This document shows positions 42,891-51,774 of a stretch of 64,000 nucleotides of DNA, in pieces; position 1 is the first letter of the stretch; each line of letters starts with the position of its first letter. The notes under the pieces were generated by a model, which saw only the letters and a list, made by a program, of their open reading frames with translations, ran no database searches and was not told where the DNA came from. The stretch comes from Bacillus sp. FJAT-44742 (GTDB lineage Bacteria > Bacillota > Bacilli > Bacillales > Marinococcaceae): assembly GCF_002797315.1 (NCBI RefSeq), contig NZ_KZ454936.1, forward strand, positions 495,133 to 559,132. Reading direction: 5' to 3'. A program made the translations under genes and the position numbers.

Positions 42891-44837
42891 ATGTCTTCAG
42901 ACGCGGTGTGGTTTCCGGAGAAATCTCAAATAGAAGCAACGAGGTTGTATCAATGGATAAAAAAATTAGGATATGAAGATTATGACACATTCCTAAAAGA
43001 TTCTACTGATAATGTCAGCTGGTTTTGGGGAGAAGCAGAAAAGGCATTGGATTTAGACTGGTATTCCAAGTATTCAAAAGTTCTGAACGATTCAAAAGGA
43101 ACCAAGTGGCCTCGGTGGTTTGTTGATGGAGAAGTGAACGCCGTTCACCTCTCCATCGAAAAATGGGCAAAGGATTCTGATATGGCAGGGCAAAAAGCCT
43201 TAATATGGGAAAGTGAAACTGGGGAAGTCATAAATTATACTTACAAAGAATTAGCGGAAGAAGTCGCTCGTGCTGCCGGGGGCCTTCGTTCTCTAGGACT
43301 GAAAAAAGGCGATATAGTTTCCATATACATGCCGATGGTTCCAGAAACAGTCATTGCCATGATGGCCATATCAAAACTGGGGGGAATTTATTCACCAACT
43401 TTTTCGGGATACGGGGCTGATGCAGTAGCCATTCGCATGAATGCGGCCGAATCTAAATTCCTGATCACTGCTGATGGTTTTCTACGCAGGGGCAAAGAAG
43501 TTCCTATGAAGGAGGAAGCCGATAAAGCAGTTGAATTATGCCCGTCAGTGGAAAAGGTAATTGTTATAAAGAGATTAAACCGTAATGTAAATTGGAATAT
43601 GGGTCAGGATGTTGAGTGGGGAGACATGCTAAAAGCTCCTCCCTTTACCGAAACAGTAAGAATGGAAAGTTCAGATCCTTTAATGATCCTATATACCTCA
43701 GGTACAACAGGTAAACCTAAGGGAGCCGTTCATACTCATTCTGGGTTTCCGGTTAAAGCAGCTTTTGATGCTGGAATCGGAATGGATCTGAAGAAAAAAG
43801 AAACCCTTTTCTGGTTTACCGATATGGGATGGATGATGGGGCCTTTTCTTGTATATGGAGCTCTAATCAATGGTGCTTCCATGGTTATGTATGAAGGAAC
43901 GCCAGATTTTCCCGAGCCTGATCGTTTATGGAAATTAGTGGCGGATCACTCAGTTACACATCTAGGTATCTCTCCCACGTTAATTCGTTCTTTTATGAAG
44001 TTAGGGGAAGAGTGGGTTAACAAGCACAGCTTAGCAACCCTTCGCGTGATTGGCTCTACCGGTGAACCTTGGAATCCTGAGCCCTGGACATGGCTCTTTG
44101 AAAAGGTCGGAAAGAAGCAAATCCCTATATTTAACTATTCCGGCGGAACAGAAATTTCAGGAGGCATTTTAGGGAACGTTCTCATTAAGCCAATTGGTCC
44201 TGTCACCTTTAATTCTGCTCTTCCGGGAATGGCTGCCTATGTATATGATGAAAAAGGACAGCCTGTAGACGAGGAAGTAGGAGAATTGGTGTTGACAAAA
44301 CCATGGGTCGGAATGACGCAAGGCTTTTGGAAAGAGCCGCAACGTTATGAAGACACATACTGGTCCAGATGGGAAGATGTCTGGGTACATGGTGATTGGG
44401 TAATGAAAGACAAAGAAGGATTTTGGACTATTACTGGACGTTCGGATGATATTTTAAATGTAGCCGGGAAACGGCTTGGTCCGGCTGAAATGGAATCAGT
44501 GCTCGTTGATCATCCGGCAGTAGTGGAAGCGGGCACCATTGGCATACCTGATGATATTAAGGGAGAATCCGCTGTCTGCTTTGTAGTGTTAACAAAAGGA
44601 ACTGAGCTTACTAATGCACTTTCAAATGAATTGGTGGCTTTAGCTGGAGAGAAGCTTGGAAAAGCATTGCGCCCTAAATTAATATTTTCTGTCAGTGACC
44701 TTCCCAAAACGAGAAATGCCAAAGTGATGCGGCGAGCGATTAAGGCTGCATTTCTAAATAAAGAAGCAGGGGACTTATCTTCACTTGAGAATCCATCAGC
44801 AGTAGAGGAGATAAGAAAACTTGGGAAACATATATAA
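42891..44837 (+). CDS. Acetyl/acetoacetyl-CoA synthetase-like ligase
   Basis: 648 aa. An ACAS-type N-terminal domain (WFWGEAEKALDLDWYSKYSK), then ILYTSGTTGKPKGAVHTHSG, WFTDMGWMMGPFLVYGALI, FNYSGGTEISGG, TGRSDDILNVAGKRLGPAEMES, and the catalytic Lys in TRNAKVMRR. Length and N-domain fit acetyl-, propionyl- and acetoacetyl-CoA synthetases. As the last gene after HMG-CoA lyase, it would activate the acetoacetate released there, or acetate. Activity needs assay. Confidence 0.85.
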   Translation: MSSDAVWFPEKSQIEATRLYQWIKKLGYEDYDTFLKDSTDNVSWFWGEAEKALDLDWYSKYSKVLNDSKGTKWPRWFVDGEVNAVHLSIEKWAKDSDMAGQKALIWESETGEVINYTYKELAEEVARAAGGLRSLGLKKGDIVSIYMPMVPETVIAMMAISKLGGIYSPTFSGYGADAVAIRMNAAESKFLITADGFLRRGKEVPMKEEADKAVELCPSVEKVIVIKRLNRNVNWNMGQDVEWGDMLKAPPFTETVRMESSDPLMILYTSGTTGKPKGAVHTHSGFPVKAAFDAGIGMDLKKKETLFWFTDMGWMMGPFLVYGALINGASMVMYEGTPDFPEPDRLWKLVADHSVTHLGISPTLIRSFMKLGEEWVNKHSLATLRVIGSTGEPWNPEPWTWLFEKVGKKQIPIFNYSGGTEISGGILGNVLIKPIGPVTFNSALPGMAAYVYDEKGQPVDEEVGELVLTKPWVGMTQGFWKEPQRYEDTYWSRWEDVWVHGDWVMKDKEGFWTITGRSDDILNVAGKRLGPAEMESVLVDHPAVVEAGTIGIPDDIKGESAVCFVVLTKGTELTNALSNELVALAGEKLGKALRPKLIFSVSDLPKTRNAKVMRRAIKAAFLNKEAGDLSSLENPSAVEEIRKLGKHI

Positions 44838-44838
44838 A

Positions 44839-44863
44839 AGCCTCCCTTACCGGAGGTTTTTTA
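44839..44863 (+). terminator. Terminator of the catabolic operon
   Basis: CCTCC-CTTACC-GGAGG stem followed by TTTTTT, directly after the stop codon of the last ligase gene. Confidence 0.8.
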
Positions 44864-44890
44864 ATTTGGACGATTTGACTTAAATTGGAA

Positions 44891-44920
44891 AGAATAGAGT
44901 TGCAATTTCGATGCAAACTA
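44891..44920 (+). promoter_or_regulatory. Sigma-G-type promoter of the SASP gene
   Basis: AGAATA (44891-44896), a 17-nt spacer and CAAACTA (44914-44920) match forespore sigma-G promoters (TGAATA and CATACTA) closely, about 30 nt before the SASP start. Confidence 0.65.
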
Positions 44921-44949
44921 GGAGTACAAAGAAAGAGGAGGTGACAACC

Positions 44950-45162
44950 ATGGCAAGCAACAACAACGGCAACTCTAACCAGTTAGTTGTACCTGGAGTA
45001 CAGCAGGCTCTAGATCAAATGAAGTATGAGATTGCTCAAGAATTTGGAGTAGATCTTGGAGCTGACTCAACTTCTCGTGCAAACGGTTCTGTTGGGGGAG
45101 AAATCACTAAGCGTCTTGTTCAAATGGCTGAACAGCAAATGAGCGGCTTCCAACAGCAATAA
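44950..45162 (+). CDS. sspB: Alpha/beta-type small acid-soluble spore protein
   Basis: 70 aa. The conserved core [22 protein letters not shown] contains the GPR protease cleavage site (E-I-A), and [16 protein letters not shown] is the second DNA-binding helix. It coats and protects spore DNA. GAGGAGGTGACAACC precedes ATG 44950. The symbol rests on position (next to yheE and yheB as in B. subtilis), because alpha/beta SASPs are too alike to separate by sequence. Confidence 0.93.
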   Translation: MASNNNGNSNQLVVPGVQQALDQMKYEIAQEFGVDLGADSTSRANGSVGGEITKRLVQMAEQQMSGFQQQ

Positions 45163-45179
45163 TTAAATAATATGGCTAG

Positions 45180-45210
45180 AGAGAGACAGCATTAGCTGTC
45201 TCTTCTTTTG
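45180..45210 (+). terminator. Terminator of the SASP gene
   Basis: AGAGACAGC (45182-45190) and GCTGTCTCT (45195-45203) form a tight hairpin followed by TCTTTTG. Confidence 0.75.
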
Positions 45211-45239
45211 ATCATTTTGTTGTTTGCCATTCTTTTCTT

Positions 45240-45488
45240 ATGTCATTATGTCCTGTGTGCAACGGATTAAAACCATTAGAAAAAATAAATTGCCCGAGCT
45301 GTTTTCATGTAATGGACGATATTGGCAAAGTGATAGACCGTTTTGACGATTACAGTCCATATGAAGATATTGATATGCAAAAAAAATCAGATGGGATCAA
45401 GGATGATCTAGTGAATCATATTTGTCCTCACCTTCTTTTTTGCCCTGAATGTAAACGGGAAACCATTATTTATATAAAAGAAAAATAA
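45240..45488 (+). CDS. Zinc-ribbon-like CxxC protein, 82 aa
   Basis: Three CxxC pairs (CPVC near residue 4, CPSC near 18, CPEC near 69), plus a further Cys-His in ICPHLLFC, suggest one or two small zinc-binding knuckles around an acidic helix. ATG 45240 lacks a clear ribosome-binding site. Family not recognised. A terminator follows. Confidence 0.6.
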   Translation: MSLCPVCNGLKPLEKINCPSCFHVMDDIGKVIDRFDDYSPYEDIDMQKKSDGIKDDLVNHICPHLLFCPECKRETIIYIKEK

Positions 45489-45505
45489 AAGCGACTTTAG
45501 CTGGC

Positions 45506-45548
45506 AACAGGCTGTTGAGAAATGAATTCTCAGCAGCCTGTTTCTTTG
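45506..45548 (+). terminator. Rho-independent terminator
   Basis: AACAGGCTGTTGAGAA pairs with TTCTCAGCAGCCTGTT (one mismatch), then TCTTTG. Confidence 0.65.
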
Positions 45549-45767
45549 AAAGTATTAATGAAGATTGGAGTTGTAAGTTATTTTGACCTGGCTTTGCTCT
45601 TCTCTGCCTCGTTTTGTGAGCGGGCTCAGCACTAAAAAGCAGGTAGCCTGGAAGCGACCTGCTGCAGCAATTCCTATGAGAAAAAAACGAGCTGAATGTT
45701 CTCCCGACTTTTTTTCAAGCCGGGGGAGTTCCTCAAGAATTACTCTGGCCTTTCTGACAGTATGAGA

Positions 45768-45935
45768 TTAATTTTCACCAGGTTTCTCTTCTTTGTCTAA
45801 TTCTCGAGCCCCTTCAATTTGCGGGAAGTCGTGGTCCGTCTTTACAACTCCTCCGGCCATGCCCTCACTAATCATTCGGTCAACATCTATAGAATAGTTT
45901 TTTCCTTGTACTTGCCCTTTTTGTTTTTTGTCCAT
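45768..45935 (-). CDS. Small hypothetical protein, 55 aa
   Basis: ATG 45935 follows AGGGGG. The peptide starts MDKKQKGQVQGKNYSIDVDR and contains MISEGMAGGVVKTDHDFPQI and an acidic tail. The coding pattern is clean and the ribosome-binding site good. No family recognised. On the same strand as yheE. Confidence 0.6.
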   Translation of the reverse strand: MDKKQKGQVQGKNYSIDVDRMISEGMAGGVVKTDHDFPQIEGARELDKEEKPGEN

Positions 45936-45999
45936 AAAAAAGCCCCCTAGAATTAGATAGGCTTAGTATGTCAGACAGGGAAGTAATTATGTTTATATT

Positions 46000-46224
46000 T
46001 TAAGAAATGGGGTTATGGTCTTCGTAAATGTGATACAGCATAAGGTCATGAATTTGTTGTTCGACTTTTTCTTTCTCGTTTTCAGGCTCTTTTAGTGTCC
46101 ATTCAATTGTGCCGTCTTTATAATACGTGCCTTTATAAAAAGTACCTTTATAATAGAAAGAAAAGGCCCATTCTCTTCTAACTAAATTGTTGCGCAGCTC
46201 TTTCCATTGAAAATGAGAAATCAT
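46000..46224 (-). CDS. yheE: YheE-like protein
   Basis: 74 aa. MISHFQWKELRNNLVRREWA, FSFYYKGTFYKGTYYKDGTI and an acidic C-terminal helix match the YheE family in size and layout. GAAGGGG precedes ATG 46224; the open frame continues to 46272 without a site. Position between sspB and yheB is as in B. subtilis. Function unknown. Confidence 0.75.
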   Translation of the reverse strand: MISHFQWKELRNNLVRREWAFSFYYKGTFYKGTYYKDGTIEWTLKEPENEKEKVEQQIHDLMLYHIYEDHNPIS

Positions 46225-46317
46225 GCAGTTCGCCCCTTCAAATGCATTATCAGTTAGTATATATTTTAGCACAAATGACAGCGTTTTCGTAAGAAAAGCG
46301 TTTCTTGGGATGAAACG

Positions 46318-46650
46318 CTAGGAAGACCAGTTGGGTATAAACCAAATCTTTTGGTGCCAGTGTGTAACTATTGGCTGCTTGCTTTTTACAAAATACGAAA
46401 TAGAGGTAAAATAATAATCTGGATCAATAAATGTCCACCAGGCCTGAATCCTTGGAAAAATAATAGATAGTGCAATTACTTTTCCATCCCATAACACAGC
46501 TTCAATTTTTACTGAACCTGAATTGATATCTTCTTCATTTATCGCAGAAAATACTTGTCTTTCTTTTTTGTTTCCTGTCTTTTTAATGAGTTTTAAGGCC
46601 TTCTTTCGGTATTTGCGCCAATTGTTTTGGTGAAGGGAGAGAATTATCAT
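46318..46650 (-). CDS. Hypothetical protein, 110 aa
   Basis: A soluble protein with a basic N-terminus, then strands around IEAVLWDGKVIALSIIFPRI and a Trp-rich end (WHQKIWFIPNWSS). AAAGGAG lies 8 nt before the ATG. It is in the position held by yheD/yheC in B. subtilis but is not an ATP-grasp protein. Family not recognised. Confidence 0.6.
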   Translation of the reverse strand: MIILSLHQNNWRKYRKKALKLIKKTGNKKERQVFSAINEEDINSGSVKIEAVLWDGKVIALSIIFPRIQAWWTFIDPDYYFTSISYFVKSKQPIVTHWHQKIWFIPNWSS

Positions 46651-46781
46651 GAAGCGTACTCCTTTCTTTTTCTCCCAGGGAAAGGTAGGCGGCCAAGCTT
46701 GCGGTAAAACATAGGAGTTGATACAGTATTGTATGTTCCACGTTCAAAAAGTGTGAGGTTGTCAAAAAGGAGAGCACATAA

Positions 46782-47918
46782 ATGGAAGTTATTTTTTTAT
46801 TTTTGCTGATGATTATCATAGGGGCATTAATTGGCGGCATGACGAACTCATTAGCGATAAAAATGTTATTCCGGCCTTACAGCCCAAAATATATCGGAAA
46901 GTGGAGGGTGCCCTTTACTCCCGGCCTGATTCCAAAGAGAAGAAAAGAATTGGCTGAACAGCTTGGACACTTAGTCGTTACTCATTTGTTAACTCCTGAA
47001 GGAATTCAGGGAAAAATCAACGACCCTTTTTTCAAAGAAGAAATGACCAAGTGGGCTCAGGATGAAACGGCTAAGCTCCTTAGAACCGAGCAATCGATTT
47101 CTGAATTTATGATTGAGAAATTTGAACGTAATCCAAGAGAGTGGGCTGAACAAACGACTCATGACTTTATAAAAGAATCGATTGGTAAGTTCTTTGAGGA
47201 AAACAGATACAAAAAAATTAAAGATGTCGCGCCGTTAGAAGTATTAAAAAGAGGAGATGACTTAGCTCCCCTTATAGGAGAATGGGTTACGAAACGAGGA
47301 GTTCAGTATTTTTCCAGCCAGGAAGGCACAGATCAGCTTCATGTTCTTCTTGAGAAATTCTTCGCTGGAAAAGGTTCAATGTTCAATTTTCTAGGGACAA
47401 TGTTTGGAAATGATAAAATAGTAGCTAAGCTTCAGCCTGAAATTGTGAAATTTTTTAAAGATCCCGCTTCAAAACGTTTTATTGAGCAGTTGATATATAA
47501 AGAATGGGACCAATTGAAAGAACTACCAGTTTCTAAGGTTGAAACTTGGGTTGACAAAGAAAAAAGTGCTGGGAAAATTACAGAGTGGGTGGTACAAAAG
47601 GTCCCTGTATATGACTGGCTTGACGCTCCTTTAAATGAGTGGGTAATGCAATATGAGGAAAAAGTACTCTATGAAGGAGTTCCTTATATGGTGACAGAAG
47701 CCCAATCCTTTCTTGCTTCGAGGCTAAGTGGATTTTTACAGCGTTTAAATTTAGCTGAAGTGATAAGACTCCAGGTTGAGGCATTTTCTGTGCAGCGACT
47801 CGAAAGCATGGTTCTTACGATCTCACGCCGAGAATTTAAAATGATTACTTACCTGGGAGCACTACTAGGAGGATTTGTCGGTTTTATCCAAGGTATTATC
47901 GTAACTTTTTTCGCATAA
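46782..47918 (+). CDS. yheB: DUF445 family protein YheB
   Basis: 378 aa. One membrane helix at each end (about 2-24 and 355-376) frames a long helical domain. The DUF445 start GALIGGMTNSLAIKMLFRPY followed by PFTPGLIPKRR is present, and the C-terminus has GALLGGFVGFIQG. Same length and gene neighbour (yheA) as B. subtilis YheB. Role unknown, possibly envelope or spore associated. Confidence 0.9.
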   Translation: MEVIFLFLLMIIIGALIGGMTNSLAIKMLFRPYSPKYIGKWRVPFTPGLIPKRRKELAEQLGHLVVTHLLTPEGIQGKINDPFFKEEMTKWAQDETAKLLRTEQSISEFMIEKFERNPREWAEQTTHDFIKESIGKFFEENRYKKIKDVAPLEVLKRGDDLAPLIGEWVTKRGVQYFSSQEGTDQLHVLLEKFFAGKGSMFNFLGTMFGNDKIVAKLQPEIVKFFKDPASKRFIEQLIYKEWDQLKELPVSKVETWVDKEKSAGKITEWVVQKVPVYDWLDAPLNEWVMQYEEKVLYEGVPYMVTEAQSFLASRLSGFLQRLNLAEVIRLQVEAFSVQRLESMVLTISRREFKMITYLGALLGGFVGFIQGIIVTFFA

Positions 47919-47995
47919 ATCATTGTTTAATGGTGATTTTTAACCCTTCTTCATGTTATCCTCGTAAAAGACTCATTAAAGGAGGACTATAAACT

Positions 47996-48349
47996 ATGTC
48001 CAATGTATATGATAAGGCTCATGAACTAGCACGCACATTGCGTGAGAGCGATGAATTTTCTAATTTGAAGGACCTTCATGAAAAGGTGGAAAATGACGAC
48101 GTGGCAAAGCGTATGCTCGATAACTTCCGCCAGCTTCAATTAGAGCTTCAACAAAAGCAAATGCAAGGCCAGCAGCCAACAGAAGAGGAAATCACACAGG
48201 CTCAAAAGCAATTTGAAATGGTGCAGCAGCATGAGACGATTTCAAAATTGATGGAAGAAGAACAACGTATGAGCACAGTGATTGGCGATGTTAACAAAAT
48301 TATTACTGAACCATTAGAAGAACTTTACGGCAAGCCGGAAGAACAGTAA
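47996..48349 (+). CDS. yheA: YlbF/YmcA family protein YheA
   Basis: 117 aa, all helical: YDKAHELARTLRESDEF, the Gln-rich central helix with LELQQKQMQG, and MVQQHETISKLMEEEQRMS. It belongs to the YlbF/YmcA/YheA group; related YlbF and YmcA act in RNase Y-dependent mRNA maturation. GGAGG before the ATG; own terminator follows. Confidence 0.9.
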   Translation: MSNVYDKAHELARTLRESDEFSNLKDLHEKVENDDVAKRMLDNFRQLQLELQQKQMQGQQPTEEEITQAQKQFEMVQQHETISKLMEEEQRMSTVIGDVNKIITEPLEELYGKPEEQ

Positions 48350-48357
48350 TAGTAATA

Positions 48358-48387
48358 CCCCTGCTCAAAAGAGAGCAGGGGTTTTTT
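48358..48387 (+). terminator. Terminator of yheA
   Basis: CCCCTGCTC (48358-48366) and GAGCAGGGG (48373-48381) with a TTTTTT tail. Confidence 0.9.
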
Positions 48388-48483
48388 ATGGTCGGAGGAC
48401 GTCCTGACTTTTTCGTTCTATTTGCATCCTGTCCTACATAAAGTGTAGAAGAAAAGGTGAACGACAAGGGAGGGAATGCAGCA

Positions 48484-49326
48484 GTGACCTATCGTTTATT
48501 AGCATTAAGCATTGATGGGGCAGTCTTAAGGTCAAATGGCAGAATGGCGAAAGAAACCAAAGAGGCTATTGACTTCGTACGAAATAAAGGCGTCTATGTC
48601 ACTCTTATTACCAACCGAACACATCATGGAGCGAAAAAGGTAGCTAAACTGCTAAAGATGGAGCATGAGATTATTTCCCATGGCGGTGCCTTTATTGCGG
48701 GCCATGTTGAAAAGCCAATTTATGAAGCTAGAATGAACCCAGACTTGACTTATGATGTGGTTGAAATTCTTGAAAGGTTCTCCTGCCAGGTACAAGTAGA
48801 AAATGAAAGGTTTGAACTGGCAAACAGACATCAGCAGTCCAAGAATTTATTAGGGAAAATGTCTGTAGGGCTTGGCGAGTCTTTGTTCTATCCTAAAACA
48901 TATGTAGATAATTTAACCGGTCATATCTTTGACCATCAGATTGGTGCTTTAAAAATAAAAGGCAATTTTGAAAGCAGGGAAGAAAGCAAAGAAGCCTTCG
49001 AAGATTTGAAAAATTCCATCCCCGGAATCAAGGTGCGGAGGAAGGAACAGGAAGTGGAAATATGCAGGGAAGAGGCTTCAAAAGAAAATGCCTTGGCTTT
49101 CTTGATCAGAGAATTGGGTATTCAGTCTGAGGAGGTAGTCATGGTTGGTTCAAAGCCGGATGATATTCCTTCTCTTAAAATGACGGGCCTGGGAGTGGCC
49201 ATGGGACAATCGCCGGAAGAAGTAAAAGCTGAAGCAAATTGGATTACCCGTTCAAATAACCAGAATGGCGTTCCTTATATGATAAAAGAGGTATTTAGAA
49301 AACAAATGAAAGTAGATCAACCTTAA
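48484..49326 (+). CDS. yhaX: HAD-like protein YhaX with altered active site
   Basis: 280 aa of the Cof/IIB HAD group. The fold motifs are recognisable but key residues are not. Motif I reads ALSIDGAVL, so the nucleophile Asp of DxD is Ser, and motif IV reads GSKPDDIPSL in place of GDxxND. The second motif-I Asp and motif II (TLITNRT) remain. It is therefore likely a poor phosphatase or a binding protein. GTG 48484 lies 9 nt after AAGGGAGGG; the frame is open to 48457. Position before hemZ identifies it as the YhaX locus, associated with sporulation in B. subtilis. Confidence 0.75.
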   Translation: MTYRLLALSIDGAVLRSNGRMAKETKEAIDFVRNKGVYVTLITNRTHHGAKKVAKLLKMEHEIISHGGAFIAGHVEKPIYEARMNPDLTYDVVEILERFSCQVQVENERFELANRHQQSKNLLGKMSVGLGESLFYPKTYVDNLTGHIFDHQIGALKIKGNFESREESKEAFEDLKNSIPGIKVRRKEQEVEICREEASKENALAFLIRELGIQSEEVVMVGSKPDDIPSLKMTGLGVAMGQSPEEVKAEANWITRSNNQNGVPYMIKEVFRKQMKVDQP

Positions 49327-49349
49327 AGGGCCGGCAGGTGCCCTTTTTT
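49325..49349 (+). terminator. Terminator of yhaX
   Basis: AAAGGGC (49325-49331) and GCCCTTT (49340-49346) with further T residues; the stem starts within the stop codon. Confidence 0.65.
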
Positions 49350-49495
49350 GGTTTGGTAAAGAGAACAAACAGCAGCGGCTTAATAAAAGAGCACCAGGAA
49401 AAAGCAAATAAGGAGAAAAGGCTAAGATACAGTTGACTGAGCGAAGGCAATTCTGTAAACTTAACGTGATTTTAGAAGAGGAAGGGATTTTAGCG

Positions 49496-51016
49496 ATGAT
49501 TATAAAGGTCACCGGAGTAGAAGAAAATATGCATCAAACCCTTCAGCATATTGCCAATCTTTATTATGAAGAAAGCACAATCACAATCGGAGAAACCGAT
49601 CAGTGGGATCTCTTTATTCATATTATCCAAGCAGATAAACAAACTGCATATTATACAGAAGGACAGTTACAGGACAAAAAAGACAGCACTAAAAAAGCAG
49701 ACTTTTGCAAGGAAACGTTTTCTGGTGAAAGTGACAAGGATAGAAATAAGAAAGCAAAACAAGCTGTAAGTCACATTATGGTGAAGCTTTTATCCGAGTA
49801 TACCGGTACCGTACAACCCTGGGGCACTTTGACGGGCATCCGGCCTACAAAGCTTTATCATAAGCTTATTCAGGAAGGATGGACAACCACCCAAATCCAT
49901 TCCTATTTAAAAACAGACTATCTCCTTTCAGACGAAAAACTTAATCTTTTAGCGAAGATTGTAGAGCGTCAGCATAGTGTCCTCCCTGATTTATATGAAC
50001 TTGACAAAGGTGTAAGCATATACATCGGTATTCCTTTCTGTCCTACGAAATGTGCTTATTGCACGTTTCCAGCCTACGCTATAAACGGGAGAAACGGGTC
50101 AGTGGAAACCTTCCTTGAAGGCCTTCATTATGAAATGGAACAAACAGGAAAATGGCTTGAAGAACATAACATACCCGTAACGACTGTTTATTTTGGCGGG
50201 GGAACCCCTACAAGCATTTCAGCAGAAGAAATGGACAAGTTATACAGTCATATGTACAAGGTTTTTTCAGGAATGGAGAAGGTAAGGGAAGTTACTGTAG
50301 AAGCCGGCAGGCCTGATACAATTACCCCGGAAAAAATTGAAGTACTAAAGAAGTGGAATATCGATCGCATCAGCATAAATCCTCAGTCATTTGAGGATAC
50401 GACTCTTAAAGCAATCGGGCGCCACCATTCTGTTGAAGAAACTGTGACAAAATACAAGCTTGCACGCGATATGGGACTGCAAAATATTAATATGGATTTA
50501 ATCATTGGGCTTCCGGGAGAGGGAGTCTCAGAAATGGAGTATTCTTTGCAGGAAACGGAAAAATTAAAGCCTGAATCTCTCACAGTTCATACTCTTTCTT
50601 TTAAAAGAGCTTCTGCCATGACAAAGCAAAAGAATAAGTATAAAGTGGCTGGCCGTAAAGAAATTGGACAAATGATGGATATGACCTCAAAATGGACAAA
50701 GGAAAATGAGTATGTCCCTTATTATCTTTACCGGCAGAAAAACATCCTTGGAAATTTAGAGAACGTAGGGTACTCCTTTAGAGGGAAAGAAAGCCTCTAT
50801 AATATTATTATTATGGAAGAAGTGCAGACGATTATCGGGCTGGGGTGCGGGGCAGCCAGCAAATGGGTGGAGCCTGGAACCGGAAAAATAACCAGGTTTG
50901 CCAATCCTAAAGACCCTGTCAGCTATAATAATGGATATGAAGACTATACAAATAAAAAAATTAAACAGCTAGAAGAGCTGTTTAAAACCAAGGACTCAGC
51001 TGCATCCACAAAATAA
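49496..51016 (+). CDS. hemZ: HemZ, coproporphyrinogen III dehydrogenase-like radical SAM enzyme
   Basis: 506 aa. An N-terminal THUMP-like/leader domain (about 1-160) is followed by the radical-SAM domain with Cys182-x3-Cys186-x2-Cys189 (FCPTKCAYCTFPAY), FGGGTPTS, and VEAGRPDTIT, LIIGLPGEG further on. The C-terminal HemN-like part contains NIIIMEEVQTIIGLGCGAASKW. It is assigned to oxygen-independent haem synthesis in Bacillus, though activity differs from true HemN. GAGGAAGGG precedes ATG 49496; the frame is open to 49433. Confidence 0.9.
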   Translation: MIIKVTGVEENMHQTLQHIANLYYEESTITIGETDQWDLFIHIIQADKQTAYYTEGQLQDKKDSTKKADFCKETFSGESDKDRNKKAKQAVSHIMVKLLSEYTGTVQPWGTLTGIRPTKLYHKLIQEGWTTTQIHSYLKTDYLLSDEKLNLLAKIVERQHSVLPDLYELDKGVSIYIGIPFCPTKCAYCTFPAYAINGRNGSVETFLEGLHYEMEQTGKWLEEHNIPVTTVYFGGGTPTSISAEEMDKLYSHMYKVFSGMEKVREVTVEAGRPDTITPEKIEVLKKWNIDRISINPQSFEDTTLKAIGRHHSVEETVTKYKLARDMGLQNINMDLIIGLPGEGVSEMEYSLQETEKLKPESLTVHTLSFKRASAMTKQKNKYKVAGRKEIGQMMDMTSKWTKENEYVPYYLYRQKNILGNLENVGYSFRGKESLYNIIIMEEVQTIIGLGCGAASKWVEPGTGKITRFANPKDPVSYNNGYEDYTNKKIKQLEELFKTKDSAASTK

Positions 51017-51018
51017 AG

Positions 51019-51045
51019 AGGCCTGTGGTTCCCCACAGGCTTTTT
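51019..51045 (+). terminator. Terminator of hemZ
   Basis: GCCTGTGG (51021-51028) and CCACAGGC (51033-51040) followed by TTTTT. Confidence 0.85.
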
Positions 51046-51367
51046 CAACAGCCATTTTTACACGATACTGTTTACTTAGATGCAGATGAAAATCGTGTTA
51101 TTAAATAAGATTCCCCCACTAGAAAAACACTCCACATTCGGACGTTTTCCTGGGCATCCGAGTGTACCTTTAAACATTCAACCAATAGAGTACTGAAAAT
51201 AAAGAAAGAGCTTTCACCAATGGTGAGGGCTCTTCTCTCTGGCTGGGTTTTGTTCCTGACTCATTCTTGTTAGCTGGGGCTTTGCTCCAATTTTTTTACA
51301 TCCAAAAATTTTTTAATCAGTATTTAATTACTTAGCAACCTGAAGGGACAAAGCCCCTTTTTTAATT
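51046..51367. other. Intergenic with three hairpins
   Basis: No convincing gene. A 38-codon plus frame from 51080 lacks a ribosome-binding site. Hairpins: AAGAGC-TCACC/GGTGA-GCTCTT (51206-51234), TGGGGC-TTT-GCTCCA followed by ATTTTTTT (about 51275-51300), and AAGGG/CCCTT followed by TTTT (about 51340-51365). The last two look like plus-strand terminators with no gene in front, so a short untranslated transcript is possible. Confidence 0.4.
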
Positions 51368-51550
51368 CTAACGCTGAAAAATAAGTAATTTTCCAGAACG
51401 GGTCATTCGGTGTGTTGTTTTTTCATAGTTTTCTTCCTCTAAACGCTTTCTTCCATGAGTAATAGCTTCATCATCGGATTTGAACTGAAAGCTTTCATTC
51501 AAGAGCATTTCTCCGCTTTTATCAAAGACCGTCAGAAAATAATCCTTCAT
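51368..51550 (-). CDS. yhzD: YhzD-like small protein
   Basis: 60 aa. MKDYFLTVFDKSGEMLLNES, then FKSDDEAITHGRKRLEEENY and HRMTRSGKLLIFQR: the pattern of B. subtilis YhzD, which lies in the same hemZ-yhaQ interval. GAGGGGGAG before ATG 51550. Function unknown. Confidence 0.75.
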   Translation of the reverse strand: MKDYFLTVFDKSGEMLLNESFQFKSDDEAITHGRKRLEEENYEKTTHRMTRSGKLLIFQR

Positions 51551-51774
51551 TAGAGTCTCCCCCTCACATGACTGAATAACCATTCATATTTTTATTGTAA
51601 AGAAACCTTTTTAAAATGGCAAGATAGAAGAAAGAAATTAACATCGCCATAAAATAAATGGTCATAGCTCCTCGCTGTTATACTAGGAAATAGTAAGGAC
51701 TTCTGTTCTCGAATAAGCAGCTTGTGGTATCATAATGTATCTTGAAACTTGTTATATGTCTTAGGAGGACAACT

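Noticed and set aside
45549-45767. Open frames on both strands
   Set aside because: The plus frame starts at TTG without a site; the minus frame has no start codon. Both could be chance or an old remnant.
46276-46289. CRE site near yheE
   Set aside because: TGACAGCGTTTTCG misses the final conserved A and lies before a gene with no link to carbon use.
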